64,000 nucleotides of DNA from Pseudarthrobacter sulfonivorans. GTDB lineage: Bacteria; Actinomycetota; Actinomycetes; Actinomycetales; Micrococcaceae. The notes beneath the pieces are model-generated. The model searched no databases. It was given only the letters and a program-made list of their open reading frames with translations, and had not been told where the DNA came from. This document shows positions 18,087-25,725 of this stretch, piece by piece (position 1 is the first letter of the stretch; every line of letters starts with the position of its first letter). Made by a program: the position numbers and the translations under genes. The DNA is taken from positions 1 through 64,000 of the forward strand of contig NZ_JACXBW010000004.1 of assembly GCF_014712225.1 (NCBI RefSeq), written 5' to 3'.

Positions 18087-19295
18087 GTGAACGACAACTC
18101 GCCGACCCCTGCCAAGAGCACGGAGCCGCAGCCTGATCCGCACCTTGATGCTTCTTCGGACTCGGATGAGCCCGCATTCGCCTGGATGACGGGTCAGCCC
18201 GAAAGCCGCGCCGACCGCAAAGCCGCAGAGGCCGCCGTCGAACCTGCTGACCCTCAACCCGCCGCCGCTGAAACTGCTGCCGTTGAGCCTGCAGCGGCCG
18301 AGCCTGCCTGGGACGAACCTGCTGGGGACGAACCCGCCTGGGACGAAACGTCCCCAGCGGACCGCGCTGACGCCGGTCGCGCTGACGCCGGTCGTACCGC
18401 CGTCGCGTCTTCCGCTCTGGCCGTCGGGTCCTCCGCGGCGGCTGCCGGAAAGGAAACACCCCTCACCGGCGCGGCACGCCACCAGTCCAGCCCTTATAGT
18501 GAGCCGCTGCCCACCTCGGCACTCCAGATCCGCCCTCCCCAGGAGGAAGTGGAGCGCCGCAACGCAGAGCGGGAAAGCGCGGCCAACGCAAAACCGGTGG
18601 CCCCGCGCATCTGGCAGGTCCTCCTGGCCTTGTTCTACCCAGTGATCCTTTTGGTGCTCGCCGTCCGTGCAGTGACCAGCCCGCTGTTCCTGTGGGTCGA
18701 GTACAACAGGCCCGGTTTTCCCGGCGACGGGTACGGCTTCAGCACCGACGACAGGATGACCTACGGCTCCTACGCCGTCGACTACCTCAGCAACTGGGCA
18801 GGGCCGCGGTACCTCGGAGACCTGGTGAACCGCAGCGGGGGCAGTTTGTTCAAGGACGGCGAAGTCAGCCACATGGCGGACGTAAAACTGGTCATACTTT
18901 CGGCCTTCGCCGCGGGGGCGCTCCTGATCGTGCTCAGTATCGCGGCCATCGCCTACCTGCGCCGCCGAAGCACCGGGGGAGTGCGGCGGGGCCTGTTCGC
19001 GGGCTCCATCGTCTCCCTGGCAATCATCCTGGGCCTCGCGGCACTGGCCGTGCTCGGCTGGCAGCAGTTCTTCACGGAGTTCCACCGGCTGTTCTTCGCC
19101 AGCGGTTCCTGGACTTTCGCCCTTGAGGACACCCTGATTCGCCTGTTCCCGGGGCAGTTCTGGATTGATGCGGGCATCGTCATCGCCGGACTTGTCTTCC
19201 TGGCCTCGGTGGTCACCCTGATCCTCACCTGGCCCACGCGCCGCCGTCGCGGTCTGCCCAAAGACGACCAGGAACCCGCTGAGGTTCCGGCCTAA
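18087..19295 (+). CDS. TIGR01906 family integral membrane protein
   Basis: A 402-residue protein. The first 150 residues are low-complexity (Ala/Glu/Pro/Asp with DNA-level repeats such as W-D-E-P-A and A-D-A-G-R). After that come four membrane helices and the family signature WVEYNRPGFPGDGYGFS, DRMTYGSYAVDYL and DGEVSHMADVK. TIGR01906 proteins are of unknown function. Translation starts at GTG 18087. The gene ends 4 bp inside the stop of the convergent acyl-CoA ligase. The N-terminal repeats probably vary in length between strains. Confidence 0.82.
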   Translation: MNDNSPTPAKSTEPQPDPHLDASSDSDEPAFAWMTGQPESRADRKAAEAAVEPADPQPAAAETAAVEPAAAEPAWDEPAGDEPAWDETSPADRADAGRADAGRTAVASSALAVGSSAAAAGKETPLTGAARHQSSPYSEPLPTSALQIRPPQEEVERRNAERESAANAKPVAPRIWQVLLALFYPVILLVLAVRAVTSPLFLWVEYNRPGFPGDGYGFSTDDRMTYGSYAVDYLSNWAGPRYLGDLVNRSGGSLFKDGEVSHMADVKLVILSAFAAGALLIVLSIAAIAYLRRRSTGGVRRGLFAGSIVSLAIILGLAALAVLGWQQFFTEFHRLFFASGSWTFALEDTLIRLFPGQFWIDAGIVIAGLVFLASVVTLILTWPTRRRRGLPKDDQEPAEVPA

Positions 19296-21124
19296 CTGTC
19301 GTACAGTGCGGTAATCTCCGCTTCAAAATCACTGACGACGGCGGCCCTCTTGAGTTTCAGCGACGGCGTCAGGTGACCGGACTCTTCCGTGAGCGGCGCC
19401 GCCAGGATCGTGAAGCTGCGGACGGCTTCGGCCTTGGACACGAGTGTGTTGGCCTGGTCCACGGCCGTCTGGATCGCGCCCCGGATACGGGCGTCCCTGG
19501 CAGCTTCGGGCAGGGACAACAGCTTCACGCTGTTTTCCTGGCACCAGTTTTCGAGGCCGGCAGGGTCCAAGCTGACGAGCGCCGCAACGTAGGGTTTCCC
19601 GTCGCCCACCACCACTGCGTGGTCCACCAGTTGGTGCGTGCGGATCTTATCTTCGAGCGGTCCGGGAGCTACGTTCTTCCCACCGGCGGTCACCAGCAGG
19701 TCCTTCTTGCGGCCGGTGATGGTCAGGAAACCCTCGGGGTCGAGTTCGCCGAGGTCACCGGTGCGGAAAAATCCGTCCACGAAGGCCTCCGCGTTGGCCG
19801 CTTCATTGGCGTGGTATCCCTTGAAGACCCCGATGCCCTTGACCAGCACTTCGCCGTCCTCCGCGACTCGGATGGTGGTCCCCGGCAAGGGGATGCCCAC
19901 GCTGCCCACGCGGGTGCGGCTGATCGTGTTGGCCGTACAGGGCGCCGTGGTTTCAGTCAGACCGTAGCCCTCCAAAACCGGGATGCCCGCCCCGCGGAAG
20001 AAATGCGCGTCGTCGGGTGCCAGCGGGCTGGCCCCGGAAACCATGTGGCCCACCCGGCCGCCGAAGACCTGGCGGACCCGGGCGTACACGAGCCGGTCAA
20101 AAAGGGCATGCTGCGCCCGCAAGGCGAAGCCCGGCCCGCTGCCTTGACCGCGGGCGGCGTTGTCCTGCTCGGTGGAATAGCGGATGGCCGCTGCAGAGGC
20201 CGCCCCGAAGATCCGTGACCTGCCTGCCATGGCCGCCTTGTGCGCGGCGGCTCCGCGTACCTTTTCGAAAATCCGGGGCACGGCCAGAAGGAAAGTCGGC
20301 CTGAATGTCCCCAGGTCCTCAAGCAATGCCGCAGCACTGTTGACGTGCCCCAGCGTTGCGCCTGCATGGAGGCAGGCCACCTGGACAGCGCGGGCCAGCA
20401 CATGGGCCAAGGGCAGGAACATCAGTGTGCGCGCGTGGGCCTGTCTCAGGATCTCGGGCAGGAAAGCCGCCACATTCACGGCCACGAGCGCAAAATTACC
20501 ATGGGTGATCTCGCAGCCTTTGGGGCGGCCGGTGGTGCCGGAGGTGTAAACCAGGGACGCGACGTCGGCCAGGCCGGCGGCGGTGCGGTGGCGTTCCAGT
20601 TCGGCGTCCGTTACCCCCATGCCGGCCGCCGAGAGGCTCGCCAGGTCCGGGGCTTCGCCGTCGAAGTCCATCCTGACCACACTGACCAGCCGGTCCCGCA
20701 GGACTGGCGACCCTTCGAGCACACCGGCGATCAGGGCCACTGTGTCACGGTTCTCGGCGAACACGTGGCGGGCCCCGGCGTCGTGCAAAATCCACTCCAC
20801 CTGTCCGGCGGCGGCGGTCTCATAGACGGGCACGGTCACGCCGCCGGCGAACCAGACGGCGAAGTCAACCAGCGTCCAGTCGTAGCGGGTTGCGGACATC
20901 ACCACCACGCTGTCTCCCGGCTCCAGGCCACCGGCAATCAGGCCCTTCGCGAGGGCCCGGACGTCACGCAGGAACTTGTGCGCGGGTACGTCAGTCCAGC
21001 CATTTGGGCCTTTTCGGGCGTACAGCGGGTGGGCAGTGTTGGCAGCTTCCTGCTGGAGCAGAAGGTCAGTGACATTGCTGTCCGGGTCCAGCTCCACCAG
21101 GAGTTCGGTGCTTGCTTCTCGCAC
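19292..21124 (-). CDS. Long-chain fatty acid-CoA ligase (AMP-dependent)
   Basis: A 610-residue adenylate-forming ligase of the FadD15-like group, activating fatty acids with ATP and CoA. It has YTSGTTGRPKGCEITHGN (P-loop), FLPLAHVLARAVQ, VLEGYGLTETTAP, and the FFRTGDLGELDPEGFLTITGRKKD hinge. The GTG at 21124 (REASTELLVELDP) with GGAG 7 bases upstream fits the family start; the open frame extends to 21376 but would overlap the upstream gene. It lies 65 bp after the O-mannosyltransferase on the same strand, and overlaps the convergent TIGR01906 gene by 4 bp. The chain length preference is unknown. Confidence 0.92.
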   Translation of the reverse strand: MREASTELLVELDPDSNVTDLLLQQEAANTAHPLYARKGPNGWTDVPAHKFLRDVRALAKGLIAGGLEPGDSVVVMSATRYDWTLVDFAVWFAGGVTVPVYETAAAGQVEWILHDAGARHVFAENRDTVALIAGVLEGSPVLRDRLVSVVRMDFDGEAPDLASLSAAGMGVTDAELERHRTAAGLADVASLVYTSGTTGRPKGCEITHGNFALVAVNVAAFLPEILRQAHARTLMFLPLAHVLARAVQVACLHAGATLGHVNSAAALLEDLGTFRPTFLLAVPRIFEKVRGAAAHKAAMAGRSRIFGAASAAAIRYSTEQDNAARGQGSGPGFALRAQHALFDRLVYARVRQVFGGRVGHMVSGASPLAPDDAHFFRGAGIPVLEGYGLTETTAPCTANTISRTRVGSVGIPLPGTTIRVAEDGEVLVKGIGVFKGYHANEAANAEAFVDGFFRTGDLGELDPEGFLTITGRKKDLLVTAGGKNVAPGPLEDKIRTHQLVDHAVVVGDGKPYVAALVSLDPAGLENWCQENSVKLLSLPEAARDARIRGAIQTAVDQANTLVSKAEAVRSFTILAAPLTEESGHLTPSLKLKRAAVVSDFEAEITALYDS

Positions 21125-21189
21125 GGGGCGTCTCCGTTCCGCAGCCGTACCGCGGCGCGGCTTTTTCGAGGGTGTGATGCCATCCTGCC

Positions 21190-22872
21190 TTAGATCCAGG
21201 ACGGCATCCACATTCTGTAACGCCATTCCTCGTACGAAATGGTCTCTGCGGTCCACAAGGGGTAGAAGAAAGCGGACAGCAGGAGCGCAGCGGCGACGAA
21301 CAGCGCCACCAGGTAGAGTCCGGAACGCCGACGCCAGAGCGGGTCGCCTTCCCGGCCCAGGACCAGGCCCAGGCAATAGGCGAGGGCGAGTATCAGGAAC
21401 GGCTCAAAGGAGACGGCGTAGAAGAAGAACATGGTGCGTTCCGGATACAGGAACCACGGCAGATACCCCGCACCCACGCCCGCAAGGACTGCCCCTGCGC
21501 GCCAGTCCCGGCGTCCGGCCCACCAGAAGAGCAGGACCACCAGCGAGATCGCGGCACTCCACCAGATCAAGGGATTCCCGACTGAGAGGATGGCCGAGGA
21601 GCAGCGGGCGGCAGCGCACTCCAAGGTCTCCGGTCCCGGCTGCTGGTAGTAAAACGAGGTTGGCCGGCCCATGACCAGCCAGCTCCAGGCGCTGGCCTCA
21701 TACGGGTGCTCCGAGCCCAGGCCCTGGTGGAATTTGTAGGCCTCCAGATGGTAGTGCGCCAACGAGCGGAGCGGGTCCGGCACCCAGCCCCACTCGGCGG
21801 ACGGGTTGTTCTCGGCCCAGTGGCGGAAGTAGGCATCCTCAGAGCGGAACCAGCCGGTCCACGTTGCCGTGTACACCAGGGCGGCCACGGGAACCATGCT
21901 GATGAAGGCGGGCAGCCCGTCCTTAATGATTCCCCCGCTGATCCAGCCACGGATCCCTGCCACCCGCCGAGCATTAAGATCCCACAGGACAGTGAGGACA
22001 CCGAACCCGGCGAGGAAGAACAGGCCAGACCATTTGGTACCTATGGCGAGGCCCATGTAGACGCCCGCAGCGACCCGCCACCATCGGATACCCAGCCACG
22101 GGCCGGCCAGGAGCTGGCCACCGGCCGGGCGGCCCGTCGTCGACGCCGCTGCCCGCCGTGCGAGCCGGGCAGCGAGGCGCCGCCGCCCGTCGTCGCGGTC
22201 CAGCAGTAGTGCCCCGAAGGCCGCCAGGATCCAGAACATCAGGAAAATGTCCAGCAGTGATGTCCGCGACATCACCAGGTGGTGGCCGTCGACGGCGAGC
22301 AGGAGTCCGGCCGCCGCGGCCAGTGGCAGGGAACGGAACAGCTTCAGGGCGATGAGCGTCAGAAGCAGCACGGACAGGGTGCCCGTCAGCGCAGCGCCGA
22401 ACCGCCAGCCAAACGGATTATCCGATCCGAACAGCCACATGCCCCCCGCGATCATCCACTTGCCCACAGGAGGATGGACCACGTATTCGGGAGTGTTCAG
22501 CAGGATGGCAGGGTTGCCGGCGTTGAAGGAGTCGTTGGCTTTGTCCGGCCACGTGCGCTCGTAGCCACTGATCAGGTAGGAGTAGGCGTCCTTGACGTAG
22601 TACGTTTCGTCGAAGACCAGGCTGTGCGGGTTGTCCAGCCGCACAAAACGGAGGACGCCGCCGATCAGGGTGGTCAGGGCAGGAACCAGCCAAAACCAGA
22701 TGCGCAACGACGGCGGGTAATCACGCCAGCTGCGGATGTCGCCAATGAGGCGCTCGCGGAGGGCTGCCGCGGAGTATGCCTCGGCCGGGCGGGCGATCCA
22801 CGGCCGGCCGGCAGGGGGAATGGTTTCTCTGGCCTCGGCAGGCCGCATCGAGGTCTGCGTCACGAGCCCCAT
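21190..22872 (-). CDS. Dolichyl-phosphate-mannose protein O-mannosyltransferase (Pmt)
   Basis: A 560-residue GT39 membrane enzyme that transfers mannose from polyprenyl-phosphate-mannose to Ser/Thr of exported proteins. The catalytic first loop reads RLDNPHSLVFDETYYVKDAYSY with the acidic pair (DE), followed by HPPVGKWMI. About ten membrane helices and the C-terminal module are present. The ATG at 22872 is chosen because the longer frame to 23196 would cover most of the rsmI 5' end. The two genes are divergent, 46 bp apart, an arrangement well known in actinobacteria. Confidence 0.94.
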   Translation of the reverse strand: MGLVTQTSMRPAEARETIPPAGRPWIARPAEAYSAAALRERLIGDIRSWRDYPPSLRIWFWLVPALTTLIGGVLRFVRLDNPHSLVFDETYYVKDAYSYLISGYERTWPDKANDSFNAGNPAILLNTPEYVVHPPVGKWMIAGGMWLFGSDNPFGWRFGAALTGTLSVLLLTLIALKLFRSLPLAAAAGLLLAVDGHHLVMSRTSLLDIFLMFWILAAFGALLLDRDDGRRRLAARLARRAAASTTGRPAGGQLLAGPWLGIRWWRVAAGVYMGLAIGTKWSGLFFLAGFGVLTVLWDLNARRVAGIRGWISGGIIKDGLPAFISMVPVAALVYTATWTGWFRSEDAYFRHWAENNPSAEWGWVPDPLRSLAHYHLEAYKFHQGLGSEHPYEASAWSWLVMGRPTSFYYQQPGPETLECAAARCSSAILSVGNPLIWWSAAISLVVLLFWWAGRRDWRAGAVLAGVGAGYLPWFLYPERTMFFFYAVSFEPFLILALAYCLGLVLGREGDPLWRRRSGLYLVALFVAAALLLSAFFYPLWTAETISYEEWRYRMWMPSWI

Positions 22873-22918
22873 GCTACCTTTTGCCGCCTGCTTCCCCTGC
22901 CAGCAGTAGGCTGGTGGG

Positions 22919-23863
22919 GTGGACCCTAACCCCAGCACCTTCGCCGATTCCAGCCCTGCCGATCCCAGCCTTTCCGATCCCTCTACCGAAGCTGAGGCGG
23001 GCCAGAACGGCGTTTCTCCGGCCGCTGCCGGGCCGGGCCGGATCGTCCTGGCGGCCACGCCGATCGGTAACACCGGCGACGCCTCCGCCCGGCTGATCGA
23101 ACTGCTTGGCACAGCGGATATCGTGGCGGCCGAGGACACCAGGCGCCTGCACCGCCTGGTCCAGAGCCTCGGCGTTACGGTTGCCGGGCGGGTCATCAGC
23201 TACCACGAACACAATGAGGCCACTAAGACGGCAGAGCTGTTGGAGCAGGTGCGGGCAGGGAAAACCCTCATCATGGTGACGGACGCCGGGATGCCGGCCG
23301 TGTCGGACCCCGGCTTCCGCCTCGTGGAAGGCGCTGTGGCGGCCGGGCTGACAGTGACCGCCGTCCCGGGGCCTTCTGCCGTGCTGACAGCCTTGGCACT
23401 GTCCGGACTCCCCACCGACCGCTTCTGCTTCGAGGGCTTCCTACCCCGGAAGGCGGGCGAGCGCGCGTCACGGCTTGCGGACCTGGCCGCCGAACGCCGG
23501 ACCATGGTTTTCTTCGAGGCGCCGCACCGGCTTGAGGCGATGCTGCGTGCGCTCCGGGAACGCTTCGGCGCGGAGCGGCGGATCGCCGTCTGCCGCGAAC
23601 TGACCAAGACCTATGAAGAAGTTATCCGCGGCACCGTGGGGGAATTGCTGCTGTGGGCAGAGAGCAACGAGGTCCGTGGCGAGATCGCGGTGGTGCTGGG
23701 CGGTGCACCCGAGCAGGCGCCGGGAACGCCCGAAGACCATGTGGCAGCCGTCAACGAGTTGATGGCCCAGGGCATCCGGCTTAAGGAAGCAGTGGCCGCC
23801 GTCGCTGAAGACGTGCGTGTCAGCAAGCGCGAACTGTACTCGGCGGTGCTGGCGGCGCGCTAA
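22919..23863 (+). CDS. rsmI: 16S rRNA (cytidine1402-2'-O)-methyltransferase
   Basis: A 314-residue SAM-dependent enzyme of the tetrapyrrole-methylase fold that modifies C1402 in the ribosomal P site. Motifs are LAATPIGNTGDAS, VAAEDTRRLHRL, SYHEHNE, VTDAGMPAVSDPG, and the PGPSAVLTALALSG SAM-binding stretch. The C-terminal 45 residues (GIRLKEAVAAVAEDVRVSKRELY) are the small helical tail found in RsmI. Translation starts at GTG; the first 35 residues are Pro/Ser-rich and extra compared with enterobacterial RsmI. Confidence 0.95.
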   Translation: MDPNPSTFADSSPADPSLSDPSTEAEAGQNGVSPAAAGPGRIVLAATPIGNTGDASARLIELLGTADIVAAEDTRRLHRLVQSLGVTVAGRVISYHEHNEATKTAELLEQVRAGKTLIMVTDAGMPAVSDPGFRLVEGAVAAGLTVTAVPGPSAVLTALALSGLPTDRFCFEGFLPRKAGERASRLADLAAERRTMVFFEAPHRLEAMLRALRERFGAERRIAVCRELTKTYEEVIRGTVGELLLWAESNEVRGEIAVVLGGAPEQAPGTPEDHVAAVNELMAQGIRLKEAVAAVAEDVRVSKRELYSAVLAAR

Positions 23864-23961
23864 GTGGCGGCGCGCTGGGTGGCGGAACGGCGGGACGAAA
23901 GACATGCGCGGGCAGGCCTAAGACGGGCGTGAATCAACTCCCAAACAAACCGGAACGCATG

Positions 23962-23994
23962 GTTGTGCAGGTGCACAACTCGGGGCGAGCCCCG
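23962..23994. promoter_or_regulatory. Two adjacent inverted repeats upstream of gabD
   Basis: GTTGTGCA-GG-TGCACAAC (23962-23979) is a perfect 8-bp inverted repeat with a 2-bp spacer, typical in size for a dimeric regulator site. Two bases further, CGGGGC-GA-GCCCCG (23981-23994) forms a second one. They lie about 120 bp before the gabD start and 100 bp after rsmI. The second could be an rsmI terminator stem, although no T-tract follows. The remaining 250-bp gap holds nothing else. Confidence 0.45.
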
Positions 23995-24114
23995 TGGTTC
24001 ATTCAGGCGTAGACCCCCGGTCCGGCACAGCAGTACTGTGAAAAGTAATCAGCCACGAGGCGGGCCACCCGGGCCCCGCAGGGCTCAAAGAATCTTACTG
24101 ACGAGGGAGTCACC

Positions 24115-25617
24115 GTGACCGTCACTGCACAAACTGCTGTTGTTACTGCAGACCGCGAGAGCGAGCTGCTGGCTTCTGTTCCTACCGGCCTGCTGATCAA
24201 TGGTGAGTGGCGGGCCGCCGCTTCGGGGAAGACATTCGACGTCGAAGATCCCGCCACCGGGAAGGTGCTGGTGAGCATCGCCGACGCCGGCCCCGAGGAT
24301 GGCATGGCGGCCCTGGATGCTGCCGCCGCCGCCCAGGAGTCCTGGGCGAAGGTGCCAGCCCGGGAGCGCGGCGAAATCCTGCGGCGGGCGTTCGATCTGG
24401 TGACGGAACGGGCCGAGGACTTCGCACTGCTGATGACGTTGGAGATGGGCAAGCCGCTGGCGGAGGCCCGGGGCGAAGTCACCTATGGCTCGGAGTTCCT
24501 GCGCTGGTTCTCCGAGGAGGCGGTGCGCGCGTTCGGCCGCTACTCCGTGTCGCCTGACGGCAAGTCCCGGCTGCTGGTCACCAAAAAGCCGGTGGGGCCG
24601 TGCCTGCTGATCACACCGTGGAACTTCCCGCTGGCCATGGCCACGCGCAAGATCGCCCCCGCGGTGGCCGCTGGCTGCACCATGGTGCTGAAGTCGGCCA
24701 ACCTGACGCCGCTGACGTCCCAGCTGTTCGCTGCCGTCATGATGGAAGCTGGCCTGCCTGCCGGTGTGCTGAACGTCATTCCCACGTCTACCGCAGGCGC
24801 CACCACCGGCCCGCTGATCAAAGACCAGCGACTGCGCAAACTGTCCTTCACCGGCTCTACCGAAGTGGGCCGCCGCCTGCTGGCCGACGCCTCCGAAACC
24901 GTGCTGCGGACTTCCATGGAGCTCGGCGGGAACGCCCCGTTTGTGGTGTTCGAGGACGCAGATCTCGATGCCGCCGTCGCCGGCGCCATGCTGGCCAAGC
25001 TGCGCAACATGGGCGAGGCATGCACAGCCGCGAACCGCTTTATCGTGCACGAATCGGTGGCGGACGAATTCGCCGAGAAGTTCGCTGCGAAAATGCGCGA
25101 CATGACCACGGCCCGTGGCACCGAGCCCGAGTCCAAGGTGGGTCCGCTGATCGATGCCAAGAGCCGGGACAAGGTCCATGAACTCGTCACCGACGCCCTG
25201 GCCTCCGGGGCCAAAGCAATCCTGGGCGGTGCCGCGGGTGACGGCCCGGGGTACTTCTATCAGCCCACCATCCTCACCGGCGTCACCGAAGGCACCCGGA
25301 TCCTGTCTGAGGAGATTTTCGGGCCCGTCGCACCGATCATTACCTTCGGCACGGAAGAAGAGGCCGTCCGGCTGGCGAACAACACGGAATACGGGCTCGT
25401 GGCCTATGTCTTCACGAGGGACCTGAACCGCGGGATCCGGATGGGCGAACGCCTTGAAACCGGCATGCTGGGCCTCAACGCGGGCGTCATCTCCAATGCG
25501 GCAGCACCGTTCGGCGGCGTCAAGCAGTCCGGGCTGGGACGCGAAGGCGGCCTCGAAGGCATCGAGGAATACCTGTACACCCAGTACATCGGGATCGCTG
25601 ACCCTTACGCAGGCTGA
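24115..25617 (+). CDS. gabD: NAD(P)-dependent succinate-semialdehyde dehydrogenase
   Basis: A 500-residue aldehyde dehydrogenase. PWNFPLAMATRKIAPAVAAGC, FTGSTEVGRRL (cofactor site), ELGGNAPFVVFEDADLD (general base near Glu269) and GEACTAANRF (nucleophile Cys303) are all present. The GEACTAANRF form and the C-terminal FGGVKQSGLGREGG favour succinate semialdehyde as substrate, closing the GABA shunt, but other semialdehydes are possible. GTG 24115 follows GAGGGAG. No GABA transaminase or permease is nearby, so it is monocistronic here. Confidence 0.87.
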   Translation: MTVTAQTAVVTADRESELLASVPTGLLINGEWRAAASGKTFDVEDPATGKVLVSIADAGPEDGMAALDAAAAAQESWAKVPARERGEILRRAFDLVTERAEDFALLMTLEMGKPLAEARGEVTYGSEFLRWFSEEAVRAFGRYSVSPDGKSRLLVTKKPVGPCLLITPWNFPLAMATRKIAPAVAAGCTMVLKSANLTPLTSQLFAAVMMEAGLPAGVLNVIPTSTAGATTGPLIKDQRLRKLSFTGSTEVGRRLLADASETVLRTSMELGGNAPFVVFEDADLDAAVAGAMLAKLRNMGEACTAANRFIVHESVADEFAEKFAAKMRDMTTARGTEPESKVGPLIDAKSRDKVHELVTDALASGAKAILGGAAGDGPGYFYQPTILTGVTEGTRILSEEIFGPVAPIITFGTEEEAVRLANNTEYGLVAYVFTRDLNRGIRMGERLETGMLGLNAGVISNAAAPFGGVKQSGLGREGGLEGIEEYLYTQYIGIADPYAG

Positions 25618-25618
25618 A

Positions 25619-25725
25619 CGGGAAGAGCTGGTTCCCGGAGGGGCGCTAGCGGGAAGTGCAGCTGACCGGAGGGGCCGCCGCTCATCCTGTCACTAAGCGT
25701 GTGCTGTCTTTAAGCGTGTCCTGTC
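25619..25725. repeat. Two tandem duplications between gabD and the convergent transglutaminase gene
   Basis: Two 31-bp units beginning CGGGAAG and sharing CCGGAGGGGC lie at 25619-25649 and 25650-25680. They are followed by TAAGCGTGT[GC]CTGTC at 25694-25708 and 25711-25725. The last copy includes the stop of the minus-strand gene at 25724-25726. Degenerate duplications of this sort recur at other gene 3' ends in the window. Confidence 0.6.
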
